A stretch of 64,000 nucleotides of DNA from Corallium rubrum (Eukaryota > Cnidaria > Anthozoa > Scleralcyonacea > Coralliidae). The notes beneath the pieces were generated by a model. The model did not search any database. It saw only the letters and a list, made by a program, of their open reading frames with translations, and had not been told where the DNA came from. This document shows, piece after piece, positions 50,612 through 62,200 of this stretch (position 1 is its first letter; each line of letters opens with the position of its first letter). Made by a program: the position numbers and the translations under genes. The stretch is taken from NCBI GenBank assembly GCA_964035015.1, contig OZ036001.1, forward strand, positions 16,357,611-16,421,610, given 5' to 3'.

Positions 50612-53538
50612 GCGTAGTAGTAGTTTGATGATTTAATAATATTTTCAAATGGCAGATTACATGGGATTGCCAGCAACCTGAAAAACTTGAGATTACAAAT
50701 TGGTTAAAATAATTATACTATTTACAAGCTAAGAAGTTATAAAATTTAATAATACTTGTAGCTATTGGTATATTAGTTTATGGCTAGATTAAGCACATTA
50801 GTTAGAGTGGGTCGACTTTATTGTATCCCATTTGTTGACACAATATGGAATAAAGCTGTTTTTAAAACGTTCTGTCCTACATTTGAAAAGTGGATACTTT
50901 CGTGGATTCCTAAGATGGTCTTTATTGTTAACATGATCAGGGAGTAGTTCGTGTAATTTGTTATCGTGGTTTAAAACAGATTTATACAAGGATAAGCACT
51001 GGTTCTCTCTTCGTTCTTGGAGTGTAATTAATCGCGATTGACGAAGAGAAGCAGTGTATGAGAGATGAGGATACACAATCTTCAGCGCTCTTTTTTGAAC
51101 GTGTTCAATTTGATCGGATAAAGTTGAGGGAAGTGAAGTATGCCAAACCTGGCATGCATATTCCAAGACAGGTCGGATAAAAGTGCAAAAAATAGTTAAT
51201 AGATTTGCAACCGGGACACCATTTCGGTTCAAAATTCGAAGAGCATATAATCGTTTACTTGCTTTGGCACATATGTTATCAACATGAATATTCCATGTTA
51301 GGTCGCTTGTGATGGTTATTCCCAAAAGCTTAAATGATTTTACTATATCAAGTGGGATGTTATTGATAGGGAGTTGGTCAGGTATTACCGGGGTCTTTAG
51401 AAAGGATACACGAAATTCTTTCGTCTTCTTAACGTAAATCGCATGTTATTAGTTTCTGTCCAGGTATTGACGTTATTGAGGTCCGTTTGTAGCGTAGCAT
51501 TATTAGTTGACCTGGAAATAATTTCATATGCAGTACAATCGTCGACATACTTATATAATGGTAGGGTAGTTGTAAGATCATTTATTATAAGGAAGAAGAA
51601 AGGAGCAAGTATAGTTCCTTGTGGAACACCGGCGTTGATTTCTTTCCAATCAGATTTTAATTTACCCATCTTTACTTGGAAATGACGGTGTTCTAGAAAA
51701 TTTGCGCACCAGTTCATTAGAATATTGGGAACATTAAAATTCAATAGTTTTGGCAGGAGAATATTATGATCAACTCGATCGAAAACTTTGGAAAAGTCGA
51801 TCATACAGGATCTTATGGTGTTGCCAGGTGTTTCTAATGCAGCTAGCCAATGATGGATGAGGTGAATTAGTGCGTGTGTTGTTGAACTATTCTTGATATT
51901 TCCATACTGATAGTGGTCTATATGCGGCCAAACATCCTGACTCAGCCAACGGAAAACAAAGCGTTCCAATATTTTACTTAGGACAGAAGTAAGTGATATA
52001 GGTCTTAAGTCTTCGTCGACAGATTTTGGTTTGGGAATTTTAGGTATTGCTAAAACATCAGCATTTTTCCAATCATTTGGAAGAAAGCCTTGGGCGATTG
52101 AAGAATTGAATATGGAGGAAATGGGATCACTGATGAGGGGCGCGCAAGTTTTAAGGAGCCAATTAGGTATCTCATCTGGCCCGGAGGATTTCTGAGTATT
52201 TATTTGGGACAGTTCATATTCGACTTGTTGTGACGTGATGATAAATTCATCCGGAATTGTAAGGACTGGTAATCTGGTAAATTTCAGTGGCGGGATATCT
52301 TTCGTAACTTTACAGAAAGATTCAGCAATCGTATCAGCCAATTCAACACCTCGCTTGAAAACTCCATTATGAAAAAGGCTGGACATGCCAGGAGATTTAG
52401 CAAAACCTGTAGTTGTTTGATATTTACCACCATTTCTTCGGGTTAGTATCTTGAGTATTTAAAATTCTTTTAGTAAAATAAGTGCGACGTGCATTTTTAC
52501 ACAATTTGTTGACTTTGTTGCGATAGAAAGTATACATTTGAGTATGGCCAATTAGCCATGCACGCTGTCGTTTACTAATGTAGTCTTTTATTTCAGGGTT
52601 AATCCAAGGTTTATCGGATGGATGGATCTTGATATTGCGCATGGGAAGAGTAGAATCCATCGCTTGATATAATTTCAGTAAAAAAAGAAACTTTATCATT
52701 ACATGATGTGGTGTAATAAAGAGGCGTCCAGTTGGTTTGCGACAATTTTGTGAATAGTTTGTGTTTATTGGAAGGTCTAGAATCTCTTCTTAGGATGCGT
52801 TTAGTTGGTCGAGGTAATGAAGAGAGTTTCTTTGGGTTGAGAAGAACACTGAGATGGTCTGACATACCAATAGGGGGAAGGATCAGTGCTTCATTATAAT
52901 ACTGCAATAAGGTAGAGTAAGCTTGATCGAGGATATTTACTCCTCGTGTTGGTTTGTTGGTTTGTTGACTAGTTTTTTAATTTAAACGATGAACATAAGC
53001 TGCCAGGTTTGAATTGATTGAAGTCACCCAGAATGATAATTCCTGCATTTGGGAATTCTGCTAAAGCAGTATCCAAGGATTGAAATAAATGGTTTCGCAG
53101 TAGGTTATCTTTGTTTTGAGGAGGATGGTACACTGTTACCATGATGATTGAGTTGATTCCTCTAGGTAATCTGTTTGGTTTAAGTAAAAACCATTGAGTC
53201 TCAAATTGAGGATCTGAGAGGTGAACTAATTCAAGAAAGTTTAGGTTATTGTTTATATAAGTGCACAGTCCTCCTCCACGTTGGTTCTCCGGCCTATCCC
53301 TGCGTATAGCTGCAAAATTAGGTAGTCCAATTAAGTCATCGGGTATATGCGGTGAAAGCCAGGATTCAGTTATAACAGCAATGTCACAGCTATTTGTTGA
53401 AATGTCGCATGAAGGTCAGCTAATTTATTGATCATAGACCGAGTATTACTAAGGAATATTGTGGGAAAGGCGTGCATGGTTGTTTGGTTAATAGGTTGAA
53501 TGTATATTAGGTTGCTACAATGAGTCGTTTTGGTAGGC
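50612..53538 (-). mobile_element. CR1/L2-type LINE on the minus strand, 5'-truncated
   Basis: Flanked by CTATT (50607-50611, 53539-53543). The 3' end (low coordinate) has a short (CTA)n tail. ORF2 only: endonuclease begin with FLSNTRSMINKLADL and VTVYHPPQNKDN, then RT. Truncated at or near the ORF2 start, usual for such LINEs. Many stops in the endonuclease, and RT in two main frames. Confidence 0.85.
50798..53480 (-). pseudogene. CR1/L2-type ORF2 (endonuclease and RT), broken
   Basis: RT in 52386-51397: SSGPDEIPNWLLKTCAPL, LRPISLTSVLSKILERF, CMIDFSKVFDRVDHNI, AGVPQGTILAPFFF, LYKYVDDCTAYEI (YVDD). A further part 51325-50798 (GITITSDLTWNIHVDNI ... PVLEYACQVWH) is the typical CR1/L2 C-terminus. 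The endonuclease 53480-52700 shows GIIILGDFNQF but is full of stops. Confidence 0.85.
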
Positions 53539-53543
53539 CTATT

Positions 53544-54870
53544 AGAGCGGACTCTTCCATTGTTGGGTTTTTCCTTCCGTCAAGTAGTGTACAGACCAAG
53601 ATTTCTCAGTATACAGATGACACGACTCCTTGGTCTCTACAGACTCTTCCATTCAACGTTTGTTTGCTCTCTTTGCGGATTACGAACACGCCAGTGGTGC
53701 TAAATTGAACCTCGGTAAATGTCGTGGCTTTTGGCTTAGTCCCTGGAAAGGTCGCTCGGATACGCATGCTTCCATTGTATGGACTTCGTCTTCTCTTAAA
53801 CTGCTTGGTGCAACTTTGGGTTCTTCGGTCCCTTCCGACACTGTATGGGGTCCGCTTTTAAAGAAGATCGACTTATCTTTGTCCGCCTGGAAATCGCGCT
53901 CTCTTTCTTTTGTTGGTAAAGCGGTGGTGATCAACAATTTGGTTTTGTCCCATATTTGGCTCATTGTCACTGTTTTGGTTCCGCCTGCATTGGTGCTGTC
54001 CCGGCTTACCCGGTTCATCTGGTCGGGTTTTTTTTTTTTGAACAGTAAGTCTCCGTCAGTTTCCTACGCCACAGTTCATCAGCCTCGATCACGTGGTGGT
54101 TTTGGTGTCATCAACGCTTCCCTTAAAATACAAGCTCTCCATGCGCTTTGGGTTCAACGTTTGCATCGACCGGATCCTGGCAAGTGGTCCTTTTTCTTTG
54201 GTTACTAGCTGCGGCGTGCTTTTCTGGCAGAGGCAATCTCCCGTGTGTTTGGGTTTGCTTCCCTCGCTCCTGGCCCTCTTCGAATCCTGCCGGTGTTTTT
54301 CCGCAGTGTGTTGTCCGCGTGGAATGCTATTGGTGGTCACATTGCTCATGGCAAGCTCATCGCTCCTGGTTTTTCTGGTGGTCCACCTATTCCTATTCGG
54401 GACCTCACCACTCGTGCGTCGTACCGTATTCTTTTGACTTTCGCTTTCTCTTAGCCTCGATGCGTTGCAAAGTATCGTCATTTTGGCGTGGTCTCGTGGC
54501 CATCCATTTGGGAGTCTCTTCACCTTTGCCATTACATTCGCACAGTCCTTGCTTCGGCCTGGAAGATAGCCCATGGTGTCCTTCCAACGGCTGATCGTCT
54601 CCTTCGATTTGGTATGCTCTGGCACCGAGCCCCTCGAACATCTTTTGTTTCATTGTACATTTGCTGCCCGTGCTGGTATTCATCGCTCCTCCATCGATAT
54701 CGTTCCGACTCGCCTCGTGTCTTGCTGCGGGATGTTATCCTGTGTTTTCCTCGAGCCTCTGGTGTTCCGCCCAGCTTCCAGATCCTCCTCCACATTCTCA
54801 AGCATCGCCTGTGACTCCACCGGAACAGTGTTCGTTTTGATTTTCTTCCCATTGATCTTGACGGTCTCTT
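53544..54870 (+). pseudogene. LINE 5 ORF2 after the nested LINE: YxDD region and C-terminus
   Basis: RADSSIVGFFLPSSS, then ISQYTDDTTLVS (YTDD in place of YADD, two frames), ASGAKLNLGKCRGFWLSPW, SLSAWKSRSLSFVGKAV, ending with the cysteine/histidine motif LEHLLFHCTFAARAG near 54650. Frameshifts near 53640 and 54210. Confidence 0.8.
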
Positions 54871-55369
54871 AGGGCAAAGCCCGGTCTACGTTTCGGTTTG
54901 CTTTCAAGATTCAGCGTCGTCATTGCCCCGCATCCATGTTCCATGCCTACTGGTTGGCGTTTGGCTTCTTTGGCTCAGTGTCCCTGGATAGGTCTCTCCG
55001 GTTCACTGACATCATCTCCGATTAATTTGTTCCTTTGTGCCTGTCTCTGTGAGGTCTCGCTGGAAAGCTTAGGTTTTTCTGCTTGTTCTCATTCTTTTGT
55101 TGTTGTCACTTTGTCATCTAGTTTTTCTTCCTCCTTTCTTTATCCAATTTTTTTATCTGAGCCATTCCATCGGCTCTCTGCGGTCGATGCACTTTCTCTC
55201 CTTTTACCGTCTACATGTTGTATTCATGGCATACGGAGAAAGGTTCATTGCCTTTATGTGCGATCGATGTGACTTGATGTCACCCCCACAGGGTTCCTCT
55301 CTAGCACACGGTGTCAGTCCCCATTTGCACTTTCGGGTGACGTAGCTGGGAAAGTATATCATAAAAACA
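54871..55369 (+). other. LINE 5 3' untranslated region
   Basis: No ORF supported. Ends ATCATAAAAACA directly before the U2 body. Confidence 0.6.
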
Positions 55370-55534
55370 AGATCAAGTGTAGTATAAGTTCTTATCAGCT
55401 TAATATCTGGTATGCCAGGCAACGCCTGGCTCATATATTAAACTGATTTTTGGGCTTCGGCCATGGGATCGAAGCTTGCTTCGCCCTGGCCACGGGTTGT
55501 CTCGGTATCGCACCACCTCTGAGTACGGTCCTCC
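55370..55534 (+). ncRNA. U2: U2 snRNA gene, 3' body (after LINE 5)
   Basis: AGATCAAGTGTAGTATAAGT, then as in the other copies to GAGTACGGTCCTCC. Confidence 0.92.
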
Positions 55535-55858
55535 CCCCTTATAGGGAGAACATCGTTATCACAAATAAAAATAAAACCGAACCAGCTAACTCTAACCCGT
55601 ACCTGAATGTTTATGTTTGACAGATGAAAACAAAGCCGCTCCAGCAGTGACCGCATCCAAATGTTCCATCCGCCAAACTGCCACGCACACGCCATTTCTT
55701 CGACGCCGCGAGGCGTGCATGCCGAGGTAAGCACGCAACTTTCGTTACTGTTTACTTACGGTCGATAGCAAGTCAGCCTACACTAAGCCCCCCCCCCCAT
55801 TACCACATGCCGCTGAATCATATTACAGAAACATAGCATTTTCGCAACAAACACAGGC
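55535..55858 (+). other. U2-U1 spacer, third copy
   Basis: Same order of blocks as at 25066 and 36728. Here the acceptor-like end is TTTGACAG and the donor-like GCCGAG|GTAAGC is kept; a small deletion shifts the open frame, arguing against protein coding. Confidence 0.5.
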
Positions 55859-56024
55859 ATACTTACCTGACGCGAGAGGTACTTTGATCAGCAAGGAAGT
55901 CCTCTCAGGATGAGGCCCTCTCATTGCACTTCGACTGGGTTGACTCCTGCGATTACCACCAAATGTGGGTAACTCGAGCGTATAATTTCTGGCAGTGGGG
56001 ACCTGCGTTTGCGCTCGTCCCCTT
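55859..56024 (+). ncRNA. U1: U1 snRNA gene, intact
   Basis: 166 bases. Differs from 25388-25550 by small insertions (TGACGCGAGAGG; ACCACCAAATG) that may affect stem-loops I and III; Sm site ATAATTTCTGGCA. Confidence 0.94.
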
Positions 56025-56177
56025 ACAACAAGTAAAGGGAAGTCAAAACACCGTCTGAGCGAGCACACCACTTCGTCGAGCACTCGATTTCACCGTTCTA
56101 GTGTTCCTCGTCGACCTCTCGTGCCACAATGCCGAGCAACTGCTAGCTATAACAGCGAGATTTTTACCGCGCCCAAT

Positions 56178-56296
56178 GTCTACGACAATACCACCGGAAA
56201 AGCACCGGTTCTCGTCCGATCACCGAAGTTAAGCCCAGTTGGGCGGGCTTAGTACTTGGATGGGTGACCGCCTGGGAATACCCCGTGTCGTAGACA
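56178..56296 (+). rRNA. 5S: 5S rRNA gene, third copy
   Basis: 119 bases, all stems and box C kept. Followed by TTTTT. Confidence 0.97.
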
Positions 56297-56401
56297 CCTT
56301 TTTCAACTTTCTGCTTTTCCTCCTTCGCTCGGGCTCGGGCATTTCGGCAGCGTCCGCTGACCTGAGCCCAAACCACATCCTCGTTTTCGATTTTTTTCTT
56401 T

Positions 56402-56423
56402 ATCGCTTCTCGGCCTATCGGCT
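56402..56423 (+). ncRNA. U2: U2 snRNA 5' stub (interrupted by LINE 6 copy)
   Basis: ATCGCTTCTCGGCCTATCGG then CT, followed by CTTGAATCGATCG. Confidence 0.9.
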
Positions 56424-57221
56424 CTTGAATCGATCGCTTGGAAAGTTTCTTTCTAAGATACTACTGTGTTCTTCGAGTCTACGAGAACATAAGAGACTGG
56501 TGGATCCATGCTTGGCTTTTGGCCGTAACACTGCTACTCTTCTTCGAGTTTGTACTACGCCAGCCTGTTTGGTAGCACACGACCGTGCTCTAGTGGTGGT
56601 TCTCTTCAGAACCTTTGTGCTGTCCTCGCCTGGTGGTTGGCTTTTCTCTCCGACACCCTGTTTTGTGTCTCCTTGGCCTTGGGGCCTTTGGTTTTTCTGG
56701 TACCGTGTTCGGTGCCATTCTTCTGCTCCTGTGTCTTGGCCGTGGTCAACTTTGGCTCGTGGTACCCTCCTACATCTGTGGCGGGGTAGTCGGTTACCTT
56801 GGTTGTCGTAAGTTTGTGCGATGACGCAGCCTTTTTTTAAAGGTCAACTATACCTTTTCTGGTTATGTGTATTTTCAAAGCAGCTATCCTCTAACTTTTC
56901 AAAAGTGAGAGGGAAAATGGATTTGGTGTAAAAGCGCATGACTTACTGAGGGGAAACTCTAAGTACCTCTTGATATACGACCGAGTTGTTTGGAAGAATG
57001 GGTACTACATAATCGGTGGCGTCATACCGGTAAAGTTGTCTAATTATCGAACAAATATTCCAATGTTCGAGCTTTGGTTTGCCACCTATTTACTTACGCA
57101 AATGCGTGTATTAGCAGTATTTTGGGGCATTTTCAGGTATATCTTCTTCACACTCTGAGAACAAGTCTTCTTAATTGTGTTTGGATGAGTTTTGCGATAT
57201 TTAAAGTAGAAGGAGATATAG
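56424..57221 (+). mobile_element. LINE 6, duplicated 5' part with left half of a nested inverted-repeat element
   Basis: Near-identical to 59985-60785. The LINE 5' UTR runs to the ATG at 56821 (MTQPFF); the nested element begins at 56840 (AAGGTCAACTATACCTTTT) and is cut at 57221 by the Penelope-like element. Confidence 0.85.
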
Positions 57222-57473
57222 GTGTCCCATATATTATTTTACTGAATATTACTTACGTATCTTTAATCCTTCTCTTATAATTGTTTACTTACTCCCGAAT
57301 CAAGTTTACACTGCGCCTAGCTTCAACCGTCGTTGCCTTCGCAAGTTAACAAAAATACAGCAAGATGCGCCTTTTGGCCTAAGGCCATATACCGCATTCT
57401 TTGCAAATTTTATTCATCTACATTATATAACCCCAGTGTCAGTCCAATTACCTACATCTTATTCAAAAAAACA
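57222..57473 (+). repeat. Left terminal direct repeat (pseudo-LTR) of the Penelope-like element
   Basis: GTGTCCCATATATTATTTTA ... ending ATTCAAAAAAACA. Matches 59204-59455. Confidence 0.9.
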
Positions 57474-57839
57474 TGGCTAACAATCGTAGCGAACGGATAG
57501 AGCTAATGCAGTCTCCTTTCACTGGCTGTTTATGTAGATGATAGAACAAATAACACTACAGACACTTTTACCGACCACGTGTACGACTGATTCTTACGTT
57601 TACAACCGCTCATTGTTATGCTAAGAAATTCCTTCACTTCCAATAACAATGAAGACCAACGCATAACACGGTGGATTATATATCCACTGACAACAGAACA
57701 ACGAAACTACAATAACAACATAATTATGACTATAACTAAACATAAAACCCAATAAACAAATAAACAAGACATCCATTCTGACAACGAACCAAAGGAAAAT
57801 TAACCAAACCTACATGTACATGTTAATGAGATTAACATA

Positions 57840-58740
57840 GATGACAACAGACATGAACCAAAATCTGAAAGGACTTCAACAACATTATCACAATACGATA
57901 AGAATGCCAGGTACATCCTCCTCACCTACCGAGGGAACGAAATACTTTCACTCATACTAAACAACAACTTCTTCACATTTAATAATAAATACTTTCTACA
58001 AATTCATGGCATAGCAATGGGCTCACAAGTAGCTCCTACATATGCTAATATATCCATGTCAGTCCTTATAAAACAAATGCTCTTAAATGCACCAAACAGA
58101 CTAATTCTAATGGATGACATTTTTGTATTATCGACACATGGTATTTATGCCCTCAATGAATTTTTAGAATATTTAAACAAATTCCACCCAACAATTAAAT
58201 TTGACTATAACCACAGTTTACATCAACAGAACAACAAACTTAAATCAGACCTGTACATAAAACCAACAGACAGAACAGTCAACACTACTTCTACATAACA
58301 ATTCCTTCCATCCAAAGTCTTGTAAATATAGTATCGTCTATAGTCATGCACTTTGATATTGCCGCATTATCGCAGATGATACTAAATTACATTCAAAGAC
58401 TAAACAACCTTCCAGTTATACTGATCAACTGTGGTTAGAAACAAGAAACAATACTGGCTGCTTTTTAACAGGCCAAACAACATACATAACTGGAACTACT
58501 AAACAAGGAACAACACAAAACTGACAACGAAAGCCTTACATGTATATTTTCCATTCCATACAACAAGAGTACAACATGCATTGAACAAATACTACGAAGA
58601 CATTGGCACATAATAGAACAAGATCCTACATTGAGCATTCTCTGGCCAGAAGCACCAATTGTAGCGTATCAAAGAAATGCAAAACTTAAAGATTCTCTTA
58701 TTCGTGCCAAACTACAAGATGACAATTATATAACAAACAA
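57840..58740 (+). pseudogene. Penelope reverse transcriptase remnant
   Basis: An open part 58017-58298 reads MGSQVAPTYANISM, ILMDDIFVLSTHG (active site DD) and FHPTIKFDYNHSLH, LYIKPTDRT, the typical Penelope order. A later piece in another frame (58560-58730) has STTCIEQILRRHW and PEAPIVAYQRNAKLKDSLI, also typical. Upstream 57700-58010 has stops. Confidence 0.8.
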
Positions 58741-59203
58741 TACTCAATAACTACAGCACAGGATACAGTACATAAACTGAGACAAAGTTGACCTACACCC
58801 ATCTGCACAAATTTTATCTACAGGGATCCTGGGTCACCCCAACTAACCCCCAACTACACCATATATCATCCACTATAGAAAACCAATGACGTAATAACGA
58901 ACATTTATAAACTATCACTTACGACCAACCGATCTCATTACATATCTGACTGAATAACTGATCACTAACTGATATGACTACCAACATAAGAACAAGACTT
59001 GAGGAGTGCTCTTGCAAAATGAAGGCACGACGCGTTGGTTGTCAAGAAATAACAACAACTTTGGTAAGCACACACTTTTATTTATATTTATTAGTCTCGT
59101 TCTATGCTGTTTATTGTTTATTTTCCAACATAATCACATCGACTGCCAAACCCAAATCCCTCCTGAAGAGACCACGAGAAGGTCGAAACAATTGTCGAGG
59201 GTT

Positions 59204-59455
59204 GTGTCCCATGTATTATTTTACTGAATATTACTTACGTATCTTTAATCCTTCTCTTATAATTGTTTACTTACTCCCGAATCAAGTTTACACTGCGCCT
59301 AGCTTCAACCGTCGTTGCCTTCGCAAGTTAACAAAAATACAGCAAGATGCGCCTTTTGGCCTAAGGCCATATACCGCATTCTTTGCAAATTTTATTCATC
59401 TACATTATATAACCCCAGTGTCAGTCCAATTACCTACATCCTATTCAAAAAAACA
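59204..59455 (+). repeat. Right terminal direct repeat (pseudo-LTR) of the Penelope-like element
   Basis: GTGTCCCATGTATTATTTTA ... ending ATTCAAAAAAACA, then U1 sequence AGGAAGTCC. Confidence 0.9.
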
Positions 59456-59586
59456 AGGAAGTCCTCTCAGGATGAGGCCCTCTCATTGCACTTCGACTGG
59501 GTTGACTCCTGCGATTACCACCAAATGTGGGTAACTCGAGCGTATAATTTCTGGTAGTGGGGACCTGCGTTTGCGCTCGTCCCCTT
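59454..59586 (+). ncRNA. U1: U1 snRNA, 5'-truncated copy
   Basis: Starts at CAAGGAAGTCCTCTCAGG; the first about 35 bases with the splice-site recognition are missing, replaced by the Penelope-like element. Pseudogene. Confidence 0.93.
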
Positions 59587-59739
59587 ACAACAAGTAAAGG
59601 GAAGTCAAAACACCGTCTGAGCGAGCACACCACTTCGTCGAGCACTCGATTTCACCGTTCTAGTGTTCCTCGTCGACCTCTCGTGCCACAATGCCGAGCA
59701 ACTGCTAGCTATAACAGCGAGATTTTTACCGCGCCCAAT

Positions 59740-59858
59740 GTCTACGACAATACCACCGGAAAAGCACCGGTTCTCGTCCGATCACCGAAGTTAAGCCCAG
59801 TTGGGCGGGCTTAGTACTTGGATGGGTGACCGCCTGGGAATACCCCGTGTCGTAGACA
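59740..59858 (+). rRNA. 5S: 5S rRNA gene, fourth copy
   Basis: 119 bases, same sequence as 56178-56296 by eye. Followed by TTTTT. Confidence 0.97.
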
Positions 59859-59962
59859 CCTTTTTCAACTTTCTGCTTTTCCCCCTTCGCTCGGGCTCGG
59901 GCATTTCGGCAGCGTCCGCTGACCTGAGTCCAAACCACATCCTCGTTTCGATTTTTTACTTT

Positions 59963-59984
59963 ATCGCTTCTCGGCCTATCGGCT
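59963..59984 (+). ncRNA. U2: U2 snRNA 5' stub (interrupted by LINE 6)
   Basis: ATCGCTTCTCGGCCTATCGG then CT, followed by CTTGAATCGATCG. Confidence 0.9.
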
Positions 59985-60400
59985 CTTGAATCGATCGCTT
60001 GGAAAGTTTCTTTCTAAGATACTACTGTGTTCTTCGAGTCTACGAGAACATAAGAGACTGGTGGATCCATGCTTGGCTTTTGGCCGTAACACTGCTACTC
60101 TTCTTCGAGTTTGTACTACGCCAGCCTGTTTGGTAGCACACGACCGTGCTCTAGTGGTGGTTCTCTTCAGAACCTTTGTGCTGTCCTCGCCTGGTGGTTG
60201 GCTTTTTTCTCCGACACCCTGTTTTGTGTCTCCTTGGCCTTGGGGCCTTTGGTTTTTCTGGTACCGTGTTCGGTGCCATTCTTCTGCTCCTGTGTCTTGG
60301 CCGTGGTCTACTTTGGCTCGTGGTACCCTCCTACATCTGTGGCGGGGTAGTCGGTTACCTTGGTTGTCGTAAGTTTGTGCGATGACGCATCCTTTTTTTA

Positions 60401-61365
60401 AAGGTCAACTATACCTTTTCTGGTTATGTGTATTTTCAAAGCAGCTATCCTCTAACTTTTCAAAAGTGAGAGGGAAAATGGATTTGGAGTAAAAGCGCAT
60501 GACTTACTGAGGGGAAACTCTAAGTACCTCTTGATATACGACCGAGTTGTTTGGAAGAATGGGTACTACATAATCGGTGACGTCATACCGGTAAAGTTGT
60601 CTAATTATCGAACAAATATTCCAATGTTCGAGCTTTGGTTTGCCACCTATTTACTTACGCAAATACGTGTATTAGCAGTATTTTGGGGCATTTTCAGGTA
60701 TATCTTCTTCACACTCTGAGAACAAGTCTTCTTAATTGTGTTTGGATGAGTTTTGCGATATTTAAAGTAGAAGGAGATATAGGTGAAGCTACGGCAGCAG
60801 ATCCAATTTCGCAAAAGCAAAACTACAGTTCTGACAAGCTATGTATATCCAGGCTTCTGTCAATAGTTAAACTCAATAGTTAAAACTAATAATATAGTTT
60901 AGAACTCAATAGTTTTGTCTCATCAAGACAAAAATGAATCGTATCTTTCTTCCCCTCCAGGTGACATAGGCCTACTAGGCGTAGTGTTTTTGTTGCAAAA
61001 ACCCGTTGTACGGCTGTTGCCGTTTGATAAACTAAAATACCAAAGCCATACTTTATAAGTTGTGGAGTCGAACTTGTGGACGGGTATCTTTTCGACTCTC
61101 CTGCTTAGCATGTTGACAATGTTGTGGCCCTTTGGCGAAACGAGCTCGATTTTACCGGTATAACGTCACAAGTTTGCTAGTGCCAGGCCACCTTTTAACG
61201 CGGTCGTTGTTTAAATATGGTTCAGAAAAATGGCCAAAACTCGATCTTTGAGAGAACATAAAAACAGAACCGAGTGACCGATTTTAATTTTTCCTACGGT
61301 TTTGGAATACACGTTTTCGAATTTTATAGAAAATAATAATAACCTCAAAAGGTATAGTTGACCTT
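60401..61365. mobile_element. Non-autonomous 965-bp transposon, 19-bp TIRs, TA duplication
   Basis: Perfect inverted ends AAGGTCAACTATACCTTTT (60401-60419, 61347-61365) between TA (60399-60400) and TA (61366-61367). No transposase ORF. It lies right after the ORF1 start of LINE 6. Its left part also occurs at 56840-57221. Confidence 0.85.
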
Positions 61366-61367
61366 TA

Positions 61368-62200
61368 GCCGTTCGGGATTTTTTCAAATCCATGAGTTAG
61401 CCCTTCGTGACAAACCACCTGTCACTATTAAGGAAGTTGTAGATGACTTCCAGAATCAAGTTCGTGATCTTTTGACCACTTTCTCCTGTTTGCACCTACT
61501 CGGGGGCAACAGGATTCGGGTCACCTTCCCGACCATCCATTTGATGGAGGAAATTACCTCTGCTGGGCTTACTTTTCGGGGTCACCCTGTGTCTTTCCCC
61601 CCGGTCTCCATGTCTACTTGGGTTACGGTACTCCATCTTCCCGTATTCCTGACCCTGATCTGACCGAGCGTTGAGTGGGTGCGGGACTGTCCACCATATT
61701 CGGATGGAACTGTACAAAGGTCTCCCCATTGGCACACGCTTGGTCCGTATGAGCTTGCGTACCCCCATCCCTTCTGCCTTGCGTATTCGCGGGCACATGT
61801 GCCCGGTTTTTTAAAATGCAACCTCGCACTTGTTTTAAGCGTGGGCTTCGGGGCATAAGTCCGCGACTTGTCCCAATCGTGCCGGGGCTTTGAATGCCCC
61901 TAGGGATCCCCCTCCTCCCGGTGATCCACCCCTACCTCAGCGGAGCGCCCTTTCCGGGGAACTCCCACTTTTGTGAGTGTCGTGCACACTTCGTTTTCGG
62001 CTCCTTCCTCTACTGCTCTGGCGGAGGGCGCCTCTACTTCGACAGCCGGTGCTCCCTCAGCTACGCTTCCTGGGCTGATGGAAGTTGACCCGTTAAGGTT
62101 GGTCCGTCCTCGGGAGATTGATATTAGACTGTTTTAGCAACAGGACGCGGCCCTCGGCTGGGGCGTCGTGGTCGAGAAAAGAGACTGGGACCAACCCAAT
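61368..62200 (+). pseudogene. LINE 6 ORF1, broken
   Basis: FFQIHELALRDKPPVTIKEV, LLGGNRIRVTFPTIHLM and STWVTVLHLPVF (RRM-like) are followed by a stop at 61661. A knuckle-like TCFKRGLRG with arginine at the second cysteine lies near 61832, in another frame. The acidic end LMEVDPLRLVRPREIDI is near 62075. At least two frameshifts. Confidence 0.7.

Larger units (their letters stand above)
44240..55369 (+). mobile_element. LINE 5 (U2-targeted), full-span but broken, with two nested elements
   Basis: From the U2 stub to the U2 body at 55370. 5' UTR with tandem repeats, ORF1 (44580-45727), ORF2 (from 45730), split by a Harbinger (46717-49640) and by a minus-strand CR1/L2-type LINE (50612-53538), then ORF2 end and 3' UTR. 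Removing both nested elements restores the local reading frame at each site. Confidence 0.85.
57222..59455 (+). mobile_element. Penelope-like element with 252-bp direct repeats
   Basis: Direct repeats 57222-57473 and 59204-59455 differ at about two visible positions. Between them is degraded Penelope RT coding sequence. No GIY-YIG endonuclease seen. The left flank is the nested element of the LINE 6 copy, the right flank is the middle of U1, so the flanks do not form one target site. Confidence 0.75.

Noticed and set aside
57222..59455. LTR retrotransposon or DIRS element because of direct terminal repeats
   Set aside because: The RT pieces are Penelope-type; no gag, protease, integrase or tyrosine recombinase; such repeats are common in Penelope-like elements.
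25704..59858. 5S-specific LINE insertions (Mutsu type)
   Set aside because: All four 5S genes are continuous over 119 bases.
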